Source of the DNA: Saprospiraceae bacterium
GTDB taxonomy: Bacteria; Bacteroidota; Bacteroidia; Chitinophagales; Saprospiraceae
Direction of reading: 5' to 3'
DNA length: 64,000 nt
NCBI GenBank assembly: GCA_016716185.1
Contig: JADJWV010000001.1
Location: forward strand, 1-64,000
Shown: piece by piece, positions 55,546 through 64,000 of the stretch
Layout: the number at the start of each line of letters is the position of its first letter
Position numbering within the stretch: position 1 is the stretch's first letter
The notes under the pieces: model-generated
Seen by the model: the letters and a program-made list of their open reading frames with translations, nothing else
Told to the model about the DNA's origin: nothing
The model's database searches: none
Made by a program: the position numbers and the translations under genes

Positions 55546-55603
55546 TCCCGATAAAATAAAGGGAATTATTTCTTTATTAAAATATTATGCAATTTTATCG
55601 GGA
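55546..55603. repeat. Inverted repeat TCCCGATAAAAT/ATTTTATCGGGA
   Basis: Perfect 12-bp arms around an A/T-rich loop that itself contains AATAAAG...CTTTATT. It may be a terminator-like stem or the remnant of a small inverted-repeat element. Confidence 0.65.
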
Positions 55604-55755
55604 TTTTGACTTTTTGACTTTTTGACTTTTTGACTATTAAATTTTACAAATTATAATGCATTAACTATTCTCCATTAACTATCATCTAACATCTAACATC
55701 TATCATCTAACATCTATCATCTAACATCTATCATCTAACATCTATCATCCAAACT
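55603..55755. repeat. Short tandem repeats upstream of the site-2 protease gene
   Basis: Two arrays: TTTTTGAC repeated about four times (55603-55638), and a 14-bp unit like ATCTAACATCTATC repeated several times (55675-55750). The second ends just before the ATG at 55758, so it occupies the likely 5' untranslated region and could influence expression. Confidence 0.75.
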
Positions 55756-55757
55756 CA

Positions 55758-56843
55758 ATGTTCGAAAAAGCCTGGTATATAGGTTCGTTTGCAAAGATTC
55801 CCGTAAAAATTCACTGGACTTTTTTACTGATTGTCTTATACGTCATCGGAACCGGACTTTCTGAGGGTGCATCCAACAAAGAAATTCTCATCGAGGTCTG
55901 CTTCATTCTTACCATGTTCATGTGTGTGGTTCTCCATGAATTTGGACATGCATTGACTGCCAAACGCTATGGAATTAAAACGGAAGACATCATTTTACTT
56001 CCAATTGGAGGTGTGGCAAGGTTGCGAAACATGCCTGAAAAGCCCATACAGGAATTGGTGGTAGCCATCATGGGGCCCATGGTCAATGTCGTGATTGCGC
56101 TGTTGCTTTTTATAGTGCTCAGCGCGACCATGGATTTTAATATTTTGAATTCCGGATTTCTGGAATCCATTCATTTTGGAAGCTGGTCGGGATTTTTACC
56201 ACTGCTGATGCTTTCCAACATCATGCTGGTCTTGTTTAATATGATTCCGGCTTTTCCTATGGACGGTGGCCGCGTACTGAGAGCCTTGCTGTCCATGAAT
56301 TTCGGAAGATTGAAAGCCACCCGCATTGCATCCCTGACCGGCCAGGCCATTTGCATTGTACTCATTGCTGTAGGATTGTATTACGGAGCCTATACGCTGG
56401 CTTTGATTGGTGTTTTCATTTTTTTCAGTGCCTCTCAGGAATATCGTTCAGTGGCTATGGATGCAGCACTCAAAAATAAAACCGTGAGAAATTGTTACCA
56501 AAAAGATGTCCCTGTACTAACCGAATACCAGGATGTGAAGTCTGCATATGAATTTATCATGCATTACCCCTACCAGTATTTTCCCGTCATCAACCTCCTG
56601 GGCAACTACAGCGGTTGGGTCTCATCTCAACAGATCAAAAACGGAATCAAACAAAATCCGGAATTGAAAATTTCCGACATTTCCCATAAAACTCTTTTGA
56701 GTATCCATCCGGATACTACCCTCACCAATGCCCTCTACAACATGCAAGGTTCTTCTGAAATGTTGCTCGTCTCCGAGAACGAACAGGTGTTAGGAACGAT
56801 TGACCGGTTTTCGATTCAGCAGCTTATGTCTGGAATGGAATGA
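55758..56843 (+). CDS. Site-2 protease family (M50) membrane metalloprotease with CBS-like tail
   Basis: 361 residues. About six membrane segments in residues 10-225. Zinc motif HEFGH within VVLHEFGHALTAKRYGI, and the second motif NMIPAFPMDGGRVLRALL. The C-terminal 125 residues (NKTVRNCYQKDVPVLTEYQD and onward) form a CBS-pair-like regulatory domain. This SpoIVFB-like layout is common in Bacteroidota; the enzyme cleaves substrates within the membrane. Its leader contains short tandem repeats. Confidence 0.92.
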   Translation: MFEKAWYIGSFAKIPVKIHWTFLLIVLYVIGTGLSEGASNKEILIEVCFILTMFMCVVLHEFGHALTAKRYGIKTEDIILLPIGGVARLRNMPEKPIQELVVAIMGPMVNVVIALLLFIVLSATMDFNILNSGFLESIHFGSWSGFLPLLMLSNIMLVLFNMIPAFPMDGGRVLRALLSMNFGRLKATRIASLTGQAICIVLIAVGLYYGAYTLALIGVFIFFSASQEYRSVAMDAALKNKTVRNCYQKDVPVLTEYQDVKSAYEFIMHYPYQYFPVINLLGNYSGWVSSQQIKNGIKQNPELKISDISHKTLLSIHPDTTLTNALYNMQGSSEMLLVSENEQVLGTIDRFSIQQLMSGME

Positions 56844-56943
56844 ATGGCGCAAAGCTTAAATGCAAATAAAGCTTTTTAGAATGTATTCTTAGCATTATAT
56901 AATTTACAAATAGCTTTGAGCTCCTTCGCTTTAAGCTTCCCTA

Positions 56944-58959
56944 TCATTCCCTTACAAACCCTACGGGCATAAACTCGTCGTAATCGCCGGCAATCATGGG
57001 AGTTTGAACGTTACCGGTATATTCGCGGACATTTTTGTAGATGTATTCAAATAATTCCTTGAGCACTATGGTTTCATCGCCATCTGAATCAGCTTCGCCC
57101 TTTAATCCACGGATTAAAAAATGCGAAAACACGCCTTGCCTTAATCCCCCGTCCTCTAAAGAATATTCTTTGCTTTTGGATGACATCACAAAAGCTGTTC
57201 CTCCTTTGCTTTGAGCCAGGTCTTCGTAAAAATGCATGAGTGAAGAAGAGAAAGAACCCTTTTGTGCCAGTACACTTCCCGAATGGCAGGCATCGATGAA
57301 GCAGATTTTATTCTTTGCCCGGCTCTTGTTGATGATGTCTTTTACTTCATCGTGTTTAAGTATATTTTGGATTCCATCGTAATCGATAGGCAAAAATGTA
57401 CCTTCCAGTCCATGACCTGAATAGTAAAGCATGACTACATCGTTTTCATCTGCACGCAGAAAAACCTGATTCAATGCAGTCAGGATGGCATTTCGATTCG
57501 CATCTTCGTCAATCAATACTTTGACCTGTTGGTCTTTTAAAGCACCTCCTTCCGGACTTTTCAAAAATGCATAAATTTTATACGCATCGTCGTCTGAGTA
57601 TTTTAAAACAGGCATGTGCTCATACCTGGCGATACCGATGATCACTGCCCAAATTTTGACTTCTTTACTGTAATCCACGGGAACCTTGGCATCGAAAATA
57701 AATTCCTTTCTCCTGCTCAATTCTTTCACCGCTTTCCCCTGATCCCAGATGGCACCATATATTAAACCCGAAGTAAAGTACATGATCCCTTCGCCGTGCG
57801 GGGCATGATTGCTCCATTCGCCTTCGTAACGGTCGCCATTAGAATAATAGCAAGTACCTGATCCAACAGGTTCGCCGTCGCGAAAAGAACCCACATATTT
57901 TGACCCATCTGCATATTTGAAAACACCGCGTCCGGATTCACAAAATGTAAGATTGCAGTCGGGTAAATCCGATTCGTTTTCCTGATTGTTTTCTAATGCT
58001 GATGGCTTAGCCGGATTTTCATGAACTTTAGCGGGTGGTGTTTCCTGTACCTTATTTTCTACAGCGATCTCAACTTGCTGTTCTTTAGAGCTCTCTGTTC
58101 TTTCTTGCACTTTTTCTTCTGTTTTTTGCATTTCGCGCGGCACATCTCCAAAAAATCGATCGACATCGGAATTATCTTCAACCACATCGTTGTCGCTTGA
58201 ATCTTGTGCAGAACCAAATATTTTATCAAAATATTCGTCTTCTTCTGTGAGCTTGGGTTTCGGATTTTCTACGATTTTTTCGCTGTTGTCAGTGCTGACA
58301 ACAACTTTATGATCCGGCTGTTGCTGATTTGTCGTCGCAACAACAGATGTTGGTTCAAATTGTGGCTCCTGTTTCTTTTCATTCAAATGGACCATTTTAT
58401 CTGTGTCCCATTCAGCCGCCACTATTTTGCCACTTGCATCGTGAAATTCTCCTGAACCATGCTTTTTACTGGATTTCCATTGGCCGCTGTAATAAGCTCC
58501 GGATTTATAGTATAAAGTACCATATCCGGTGAACAATGCATTTTCGAAATCGCCTTCGTAACGTTCTCCGGTTTTAAAATAGTAACTGCCTTTACCATGA
58601 GGCTTGTTTGATTTCCAATCCCCGAAATATTTGTCGCCCCGGCCGAATTCCATGGTTCCTTTTCCTTCCATGAAGTTCCTGTTGAATTGGCCCGTATAGA
58701 CGTCTCCATTGGCAAACTCCATTTTACCTTCGCCATGCCTGGCATCTTTTTGCCACTCGCCCAGGTATTTATTTTGATTTTGATAGTAATAAATGCCTTT
58801 TCCCTCGCGGAGTCCGGAGCGGAACTCACCGGTATAGCGACTGCCGTCGGCATAACTCATGGTGCCAAATCCCTGGATGCAATTGCCTCGCAGGCAGACC
58901 TGAGCAGATAGTTCAAGTGAAAACAGGAATCCACATAAGATGAAGATGTTCGTATTCAT
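56944..58959 (-). CDS. Secreted MORN-repeat and caspase-domain protein
   Basis: 671 residues. Signal peptide NTNIFILCGFLFSLELSAQ. MORN repeats (YxGxWxxxxxHGxG) fill about 25-190, and two more lie near 345-400 (YADGSKYVGSFRDGEPVGSG). An acidic, low-complexity linker lies between them. The C-terminal peptidase C14/caspase domain (about 435-671) has the dyad H516 (YYSGHGLEG) and C558 (FIDACHSGS), so it should be active. The same layout recurs in Bacteroidota, but its substrate is unknown. It is transcribed divergently from the DUF4920 gene. Confidence 0.92.
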   Translation of the reverse strand: MNTNIFILCGFLFSLELSAQVCLRGNCIQGFGTMSYADGSRYTGEFRSGLREGKGIYYYQNQNKYLGEWQKDARHGEGKMEFANGDVYTGQFNRNFMEGKGTMEFGRGDKYFGDWKSNKPHGKGSYYFKTGERYEGDFENALFTGYGTLYYKSGAYYSGQWKSSKKHGSGEFHDASGKIVAAEWDTDKMVHLNEKKQEPQFEPTSVVATTNQQQPDHKVVVSTDNSEKIVENPKPKLTEEDEYFDKIFGSAQDSSDNDVVEDNSDVDRFFGDVPREMQKTEEKVQERTESSKEQQVEIAVENKVQETPPAKVHENPAKPSALENNQENESDLPDCNLTFCESGRGVFKYADGSKYVGSFRDGEPVGSGTCYYSNGDRYEGEWSNHAPHGEGIMYFTSGLIYGAIWDQGKAVKELSRRKEFIFDAKVPVDYSKEVKIWAVIIGIARYEHMPVLKYSDDDAYKIYAFLKSPEGGALKDQQVKVLIDEDANRNAILTALNQVFLRADENDVVMLYYSGHGLEGTFLPIDYDGIQNILKHDEVKDIINKSRAKNKICFIDACHSGSVLAQKGSFSSSLMHFYEDLAQSKGGTAFVMSSKSKEYSLEDGGLRQGVFSHFLIRGLKGEADSDGDETIVLKELFEYIYKNVREYTGNVQTPMIAGDYDEFMPVGFVRE

Positions 58960-59084
58960 GTTCGGACTGTTTTTAGGTAAAGCTCCGGCTCATAGGCCAA
59001 TTTATATTAAATAAAAAGCTAATATATAAAATATTTATTTTAACTGCTTAATTACCTTGAAAACACAAATTTGATGCGTATTAG

Positions 59085-59092
59085 TATCTTTG
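59085..59092 (+). promoter_or_regulatory. -7 box of the DUF4920 gene
   Basis: TATCTTTG matches the Bacteroidota TAnnTTTG box, 21 bp before the ATG at 59114. No -33 element at the ideal distance is seen. The box supports the shorter start. Confidence 0.5.
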
Positions 59093-59113
59093 CGGCCTAA
59101 ATATTTCGTTAAT

Positions 59114-59620
59114 ATGAAACCATATCTTTTCGGGCTGTTCATTTTAGCCCTCGCAAGTTGCAAAAATGAGAAAGCAGCCGAAGCTGCAGGCGAAACCAAT
59201 CAATCTGGTGTATTGGCCTACTATGGCGACAGTATAAGCATAGAAGGGGCCCTTACTGTTGAAGAAACCATACAGTCACTGGCTGCCAATGACAGCATTA
59301 TGACTTCTGTAAGCGGTTATGTGACCAGTGTTTGTCAGAAGAAAGGATGTTGGATGGTGCTCAGCCAGAATCCGGACGATTCTACCGGCCTCTTTGTAAA
59401 ATTCAGAGATTATGAGTTTTTCGTCCCGCTTGATTTCGCCGGAAGTAAAGTGATCATTAAGGGTAAAGCGTTTAAAGAAGTGACCACCGTCGATGAATTG
59501 AGACATTATGCGGAAGACGAAGGAAAATCTCCAGAAGAAATTGCAAAAATTACAGAACCATCGGAAGAATTGAAATTTATGGCCGATGGTGTGGCGCATA
59601 TCGAAAACCCTGCAAAATAA
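59114..59620 (+). CDS. DUF4920 lipoprotein
   Basis: 168 residues from the ATG at 59114, which gives a lipoprotein signal peptide ending LALASC. The longer frame begins upstream, in the promoter. The DUF4920 core is YVTSVCQKKGCWMVLS, then FVKFRDYEFFVPLDFAGSKV and VIIKGKAF. Two conserved cysteines (VCQKKGC) may bind metal or form a disulfide. It is an OB-fold-like lipoprotein of unknown function, widespread in Bacteroidota. Confidence 0.9.
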   Translation: MKPYLFGLFILALASCKNEKAAEAAGETNQSGVLAYYGDSISIEGALTVEETIQSLAANDSIMTSVSGYVTSVCQKKGCWMVLSQNPDDSTGLFVKFRDYEFFVPLDFAGSKVIIKGKAFKEVTTVDELRHYAEDEGKSPEEIAKITEPSEELKFMADGVAHIENPAK

Positions 59621-59723
59621 TTTGAACTGTAATTTCATAAATGAGCTCGTGAATTTTCTTTAAATTTTTACAAGGAAAATCGGATTTTCTTCGTTTCGTT
59701 CATGAATTTATATTTATTCAATT

Positions 59724-60797
59724 ATGCCTAAAACTTCCATTTCAGAATTGTTGGGTAACCAATCGGCTTACTATCTGGATCATGTTTGTAAAACCATTCC
59801 AAAATCATCCTTGCATCTTCCCGGAAAAGACCATCTGGATAAAATCTGGTCGGTCAGCAACAGATCCAATCAAACCATTCGCAATCTTGCTCAGCTTCAT
59901 GATTCCGGACGACTGGGAGGAAGTGGTTATGTAAGCATTTTACCGGTTGACCAGGGAATTGAACACAGTGCCGGAGCTTCGTTTGCTCCAAATCCGGATT
60001 ATTTTGATCCGGAGAATATCGTTAAACTTGCCATTGAAGGAGGATGCAATGCCGTGGCTTCGACCTATGGAGTCCTCGCAGCGGTTTCCCGCAAATACGC
60101 ACATAAAATTCCATTCATTGTCAAAGTCAACCACAACGAACTTCTGACTTATCCGAATCGTGCCGATCAAATCATGTATGGTGTGGTGGAAGACGCATGG
60201 AACATGGGTGCTGCAGGAATTGGGGCGACTATATATTTCGGATCTGACGAAAGCGCCAGACAAATTGTGGAAGTTGCCGAAGCTTTTGAACATGCGCATC
60301 AACTTGGAATGTTCACCGTTTTGTGGTGTTATCTGCGAAATTCATCTTTCAAAAAAGACGGGGTCGATTACCATGCATCTGCAGACCTGACAGGACAAGC
60401 CAATCATTTGGGTGTAACGATACAGGCGGACATCATCAAGCAAAAACTTCCAACCAACAACGGTGGATACACCGCTTTGAATATGGGTGGCTCTTCTTAT
60501 GGGATAACGAATCCAAAAATATACAGCGAACTGACCAGCGATCATCCGATAGATCTTTGCAGGTATCAGGTTGCCAATTGCTATATGGGCCGGGTTGGAT
60601 TGATCAATAGTGGCGGAGAATCCAAGGGAGCCAGCGATCTATACGAAGCTGTGGTCACCGCAATCATCAACAAGCGTGCCGGTGGAATGGGTTTAATTTC
60701 CGGCAGAAAGGCATTTCAAAAACCACTCAAACAGGGAATTGAATTATTGAATGCCATACAGGATGTTTATCTCGATAAAAAAATAAACATTGCCTGA
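59724..60797 (+). CDS. fbaB: Class I fructose-bisphosphate aldolase (FbaB/DhnA type)
   Basis: 357 residues. TIM-barrel aldolase of the archaeal/FbaB type: VSILPVDQGIEHSAGASFAP, then FIVKVNHNELLTYPN, a region with GAAGIGATIYFG, and the phosphate-binding GLISGRKAFQ near the end. It forms a Schiff base with a lysine and interconverts fructose-1,6-bisphosphate with two triose phosphates in glycolysis and gluconeogenesis. It is a single gene, followed by a dispersed repeat. Confidence 0.95.
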   Translation: MPKTSISELLGNQSAYYLDHVCKTIPKSSLHLPGKDHLDKIWSVSNRSNQTIRNLAQLHDSGRLGGSGYVSILPVDQGIEHSAGASFAPNPDYFDPENIVKLAIEGGCNAVASTYGVLAAVSRKYAHKIPFIVKVNHNELLTYPNRADQIMYGVVEDAWNMGAAGIGATIYFGSDESARQIVEVAEAFEHAHQLGMFTVLWCYLRNSSFKKDGVDYHASADLTGQANHLGVTIQADIIKQKLPTNNGGYTALNMGGSSYGITNPKIYSELTSDHPIDLCRYQVANCYMGRVGLINSGGESKGASDLYEAVVTAIINKRAGGMGLISGRKAFQKPLKQGIELLNAIQDVYLDKKINIA

Positions 60798-60854
60798 TCG
60801 GTTCCAATCATATTCTTAATTTCAAAATAAGGCCTGAATGAGCAATTATTAAAG

Positions 60855-61371
60855 GGGTCAGGTAAAATATATGGGGATTAAGTTGAAATGAAGCAATTTT
60901 GGTATCTGAAATAGATAAAATCAGTATGTCCAATTAGTAAACAGATCAGAAATTCAGATCGGCCTTTTTCATTTTAGCTAAAACTGATTTAAAAAGCGTT
61001 AAGAACAAAATACTGTTTGAGCTCGCTTAAAGCTATAATAAATCCTTTTTGACAGATAAGCAAAGGGCCAACACGGCAGATCAAGGCGAGTTTATTTTGT
61101 TTAGCTTTTTAAGTCAGTTTTAGCGTTAAGAAATGAAAACATATATAATAATAACAGGTCAGCCGCTTCGCGGTTCCTTCACTTCGATGTCCTTTGTGGA
61201 CATCGATACGCCTTACGGCGTAATCGTTCAGTCATGTATCAAGACAAAAAAGAACAATGAATCTTAGGAATAAGTGAAAGTCAATTGGATAATTTTGGGC
61301 TTTTTGAATCCGTGAATTTATTTAAGAATTGACGTCAAAGCTGATTTCTTCCCATATTTTTGATTTGATCC
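60855..61371. repeat. Dispersed 370-bp element, copy 3, with nested insertion
   Basis: Third copy of the element at 14872 and 19771. The outer parts are near-identical, but the copy is about 517 bp long because of an internal insertion at 60978-61123. It ends in ATTTGATCC like the others. It fills most of the 730-bp gap after the aldolase gene. Confidence 0.8.
60978..61123. mobile_element. Nested 146-bp miniature inverted-repeat element
   Basis: Bounded by CTAAAACTGATTTAAAAAGC and its inverse at 61104-61123, matching at 19 of 20 positions. Absent from copy 1; only one end remains in copy 2. No coding capacity. This fits a MITE-like element mobilised by a transposase encoded elsewhere. Confidence 0.65.
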
Positions 61372-61527
61372 TATTAAAGTCTGTTGTACTTGAAATTGCA
61401 CAACTGTGATAGCTCAATTCGCTTAAAGAGAAAAGTAAGTCTAATTAAAGTATTGTACCGGTTTCCATATCATCAAACCTGATAAAACAGTACTTGCATT
61501 TGAAATTTCAAGTGAGCAAGTCCATTC

Positions 61528-62859
61528 TTATTTCTTCAAATCTATAAGAGCTACATTCCTACCGATGACCCTGCCTTGTTTGACACCTTGAGCTATGGCA
61601 GGCCTGTAATGAATCCCTCCATACAACCTCGAGATGGCAGTTTCTTCGGCAAGATCTGCAAATGAACTGAAGGTCCTGGGACTTCCATTGATATCATTTC
61701 TGGAAACATGCGTATTGTCTGTAATTGTATAGTGATAGCCAAAATAATGCTCAAGCACTGTCATTGCAGCACCTGTTTGAACGGAATGACCACTGGTGTG
61801 TTCCGGAAATGGAGGCGTTGGTAAAATGGTCGCGAACTGCGGGTCAATAAATTTTTTAATATAAGTTACCGGCCTTACCAAATTATACGCGTATTTACAT
61901 TTCCAGCAGGACACGAAAGCATCGTGCACCGCCATGCCAACTTTGGAAAATACTTCAGCGGCCATAGCCAGATCTGCATTTTCATTTTGAAGTACAATCG
62001 TTGCTATAGACATGGAGTGCCCGGGTGGAGTGCTCGTTATTCCGGGATCATCGCTCCAAAATTTAGCAATATCAGATTGTTCTGCAGTCACATTTAAGAC
62101 CGCTATATAGACTTCATTGGCTTCTAAATAAAAGACACTTTTAGGATCTGTTGAATAGGTGGTAGGTTGAATAAGAAGATTATCACTGGCGTTCGAACTA
62201 ACGAATGTTCGTACGTCTCCCCAATAAGGCTGTAAGGGCTTTTGATTAGGAGCTGTAGGTTCCCACTTGCCTGGTATATCTGGTACCGTATAATCCGGAA
62301 AATTATTCAAATACGCTTCATCCTGATTGTCTGTTTTTGAATAGTTGTAGACTGCTTCAGCCACTTTTTTCCCAAAATCAACAGAACGATCAATAATGGT
62401 CTGATCGGTTTCAGAAGATTGGGCAATGAAACTCTGCTCAAGCTGGTCAATAGCCAACTGATTTGCAGCTGAAGTCGTTTTAAATAAATTTTTCATCATG
62501 TAGGCCATGGCTGCATTGGCAGACAGCCCCCAATCGTATTGCTGGTTGGCTTCTACCGCCGGTAAACCAGAGGCATTGAAATTTTGGATCAATCCGGCAT
62601 ACGATACGTTTTCTTTTATTCCAGGGACGACAGATTCATACAAAGCAAGTGCAGCATATCCATAGGCTCTGGCCGCTACAGGGGGTGTAAATCCCGGAGT
62701 CGTTTTGACGAGTTCACGCTGCAAAGTCACCCATTGAAGGGCAACATCTGCCGGATAATCGGAAGCCTGGTTGAGTATAAATGGCGTTGCGAGGTCTTCC
62801 TTACAAGCCTGGAAGGTAAGCAGGAACCATCCCAGTATAACATAAATGATGTAGCGCAT
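61528..62859 (-). CDS. Vanadium-dependent haloperoxidase/PAP2-like lipoprotein
   Basis: 443 residues from the ATG at 62859, which gives a lipoprotein signal ending LTFQAC. Family motifs in order: KYAYNLVRPVTYIKK (vanadate or phosphate ligands), PFPEHTSGHSVQTGAA (SGH core), and SRLYGGIHYRPA. This is the vanadium chloroperoxidase/acid phosphatase superfamily; which reaction it carries out cannot be judged from sequence alone. It is anchored in the periplasm or on the surface. It is a single gene on the minus strand. Confidence 0.9.
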   Translation of the reverse strand: MRYIIYVILGWFLLTFQACKEDLATPFILNQASDYPADVALQWVTLQRELVKTTPGFTPPVAARAYGYAALALYESVVPGIKENVSYAGLIQNFNASGLPAVEANQQYDWGLSANAAMAYMMKNLFKTTSAANQLAIDQLEQSFIAQSSETDQTIIDRSVDFGKKVAEAVYNYSKTDNQDEAYLNNFPDYTVPDIPGKWEPTAPNQKPLQPYWGDVRTFVSSNASDNLLIQPTTYSTDPKSVFYLEANEVYIAVLNVTAEQSDIAKFWSDDPGITSTPPGHSMSIATIVLQNENADLAMAAEVFSKVGMAVHDAFVSCWKCKYAYNLVRPVTYIKKFIDPQFATILPTPPFPEHTSGHSVQTGAAMTVLEHYFGYHYTITDNTHVSRNDINGSPRTFSSFADLAEETAISRLYGGIHYRPAIAQGVKQGRVIGRNVALIDLKK

Positions 62860-62969
62860 AAACTTGATTTTCAACAAATATATAATCTTAAACCTCACTT
62901 GTCAATAAAAAATCGCAATATTTTAGAACTCACAAGTGCAGGTTGATGCATGTTGTTTTTATATAATAT

Positions 62970-63011
62970 AAAAAAACCCGATGCTCAGTACTGTATTCAT
63001 TGGCACCGGGT
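62970..63011 (-). terminator. Intrinsic terminator of the small lipoprotein gene
   Basis: On the minus strand, stem ACCCGGTGC (63011-63003) pairs with GCATCGGGT (62984-62976), followed by seven T. It lies 24 bp after the stop of the lipoprotein gene at 63035. Confidence 0.8.
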
Positions 63012-63034
63012 GAATCTCGTTCGTTGACCTTTTA

Positions 63035-63430
63035 TTAATTCGGTTTCAAACTTCCTTTAAATTCGTAATTGATGTTATCCTGGCCCTCCTTTCTCCAGAC
63101 AAATTTTCCCTCAATTGTGTTTTGAGAATAACTTCCTTCGAAATCGATCTCGCCTTCAGACTCACTTTTGGTGGTACATTTAAAGCTCAGTTTTCCATTA
63201 ACCAATTCCACTGTATAAGGCGCAGGACTAAATCCATATTGATGGCATGCTTCTGAATCCATCTGACCATTTGCAAATGAAACCACATCCGGATCTTGCT
63301 TGTCTGGTTTACCTACTTCCCAGGCACCAATCTGAAATGTTTTACCATCCAGACTTTCGGCTTGTTTTTGAGTACAGGACAACAGACTTAATACCAGCAG
63401 ACTTGTTAATAAATGAAATACTTTTTTCAT
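63035..63430 (-). CDS. Small lipoprotein of unknown function
   Basis: 131 residues from the ATG at 63430. Lipoprotein signal KKVFHLLTSLLVLSLLSC. The mature part includes GKTFQIGAWEVGKPDKQDPD and ends GQDNINYEFKGSLKPN; a beta-rich fold is likely. No family is recognised. It follows the cupin gene on the same strand with a 28-bp gap, so the two probably form an operon that ends at the terminator near 62990. Confidence 0.75.
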   Translation of the reverse strand: MKKVFHLLTSLLVLSLLSCTQKQAESLDGKTFQIGAWEVGKPDKQDPDVVSFANGQMDSEACHQYGFSPAPYTVELVNGKLSFKCTTKSESEGEIDFEGSYSQNTIEGKFVWRKEGQDNINYEFKGSLKPN

Positions 63431-63458
63431 AATCACAATCATTTAAATTTTATTAAAG

Positions 63459-63833
63459 TTACCGTTTTCTAGAAACTTCAACAACAATGGCTTTGATGGT
63501 GTTTTGGGTTAAGTTCCTTGCAGAGTGCCCTTCTGAGGGGAACACACCTCCAAAACCGCTTTGAAACTCCAGCGTCTCCTTTTTTCCGTCGGCATGGGTG
63601 ATCTCAAGTATACCCGGAGTTAATACATAAACAGCATGATCCGGATGTTTATGAAAGGCAGCTGACTCACCGGGTTCGAATTCGATCTCAAACAACCGTA
63701 TTCCAAGCGTATCCGAAATTAGTTTGTAAACATTAGGAGCCGCTTTCGCAACATCCTGTGCTTTCAATTCGATACCAACTGACGATAAACAAAGTACAAA
63801 AACAGGCAATAGAAATTTAAATACATTTTTCAT
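63459..63833 (-). CDS. Exported cupin-domain protein
   Basis: 124 residues. Signal peptide FKFLLPVFVLCLSSVGIELK, cleaved near QDVAK. The cupin motif is ESAAFHKHPDHAVYVLTPG, continuing to GGVFPSEGHSARNL, with metal-ligand histidines. Small single-cupin proteins bind metal or small ligands; the specific role is unknown. It is the first gene of a two-gene operon with the small lipoprotein. Confidence 0.88.
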   Translation of the reverse strand: MKNVFKFLLPVFVLCLSSVGIELKAQDVAKAAPNVYKLISDTLGIRLFEIEFEPGESAAFHKHPDHAVYVLTPGILEITHADGKKETLEFQSGFGGVFPSEGHSARNLTQNTIKAIVVEVSRKR

Positions 63834-63925
63834 AACTTAATTTATTTTAATGACATTATTAATAAAATCTTTTTATTGAATCTTACTTCAATATGTATAA
63901 CCATTTGGAAGTTATGGCATTCCAA

Positions 63926-64000
63926 CTACATCTCAATTTCTTTGAGTATTTCCCGCGATGAACTTTCCACAAATGGCTTAAATGTTGCATACCAGTTTTT
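63926..64000 (-). CDS. C-terminal fragment of a gene running off the right edge
   Basis: The frame is open from the right edge to a TAG at 63926-63928. It encodes KNWYATFKPFVESSSREILK and ends EIEM. The composition is protein-like, but 24 residues are too few to assign a family. Confidence 0.4.
   Translation of the reverse strand, partial: KNWYATFKPFVESSSREILKEIEM

Noticed and set aside
1..64000. tRNA or rRNA genes
   Set aside because: No cloverleaf with a GTTCRANNC-type arm and no conserved rRNA segment was recognised by eye; a dedicated search was not possible.

Overview
The window looks like a chromosomal segment of a Bacteroidota bacterium, probably Saprospiraceae-like. The basis is the promoter style (TAnnTTTG -7 boxes, no evident Shine-Dalgarno sites), a CcsBA-type cytochrome c maturation protein, a T9SS-like C-terminal sorting domain, Bacteroidota-type PorT-like barrels and a II-C CRISPR repeat of 46 nt. 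Genus cannot be fixed from the sequence alone.

Region 1 (1-14168) is an accessory island. A tyrosine recombinase gene (12983-14168) is followed, on the same strand, by what reads as an integron-like cassette array. A one-gene cassette carries a DUF262/DUF1524 (GmrSD-like) restriction protein. A second cassette of about 8.8 kb carries a type I restriction-modification operon (hsdR-hsdM-hsdS), two tiny coupled membrane proteins, a frameshifted SocA-like/DUF488 gene and a conserved unknown protein. Each cassette ends in a homologous imperfect palindrome of about 135 bp, and its outer 9-bp core is an exact inverted match to the start of the same cassette, as expected for attC sites. An AraC-type membrane regulator and a partial secreted GH-A-like protein lie beyond.

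Region 2 (14169-26300) is ordinary chromosomal content with repeat-rich gaps: DinB-like protein, thioredoxin-like protein, M15 and M28 peptidases, an SRPBCC/GyrI-like protein, a secreted choice-of-anchor B protein, an AlkA-like glycosylase and CcsBA. A 370-bp dispersed element occurs at 14872, 19771 and 60855; the last copy contains a nested 146-bp inverted-repeat element.

Region 3 (26431-38411) is a redox operon on the minus strand: a membrane b-type cytochrome-like protein, a ferredoxin/FAD oxidoreductase, a 23-CxxCH cytochrome, a giant 1820-residue cytochrome with 73 CxxCH motifs, a predicted outer-membrane barrel and a frameshifted OB-fold lipoprotein. Together they look like an inner-to-outer-membrane electron conduit. 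CcsBA next door would attach the haems.

Region 4 (38484-48515) is a complete type II-C CRISPR-Cas locus: divergent tracrRNA, cas9, a HicA/HicB toxin-antitoxin pair inserted between cas9 and cas1 and coupled to cas9 by a 4-nt overlap, cas1, cas2 and an array of 23 full repeats. Each repeat carries a Bacteroidota-like promoter. The leader side has been interrupted by a 2.8-kb insertion; an orphan repeat lies on its far side.

Region 5 (48531-64000) holds an MscS channel, an Rrf2/NsrR-like regulator with a perfect operator palindrome followed by the RIC/ScdA iron-sulfur repair protein, a TPR-CHAT protease, acyl-CoA dehydrogenase, a site-2 protease, a MORN-caspase protein, a DUF4920 lipoprotein, class I fructose-bisphosphate aldolase, a vanadium-haloperoxidase-like lipoprotein, a small lipoprotein and a cupin. 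Several genes show frame disruptions, most explained by one missing base in a homopolymer, so some may be assembly errors. No rRNA or tRNA gene was recognised.
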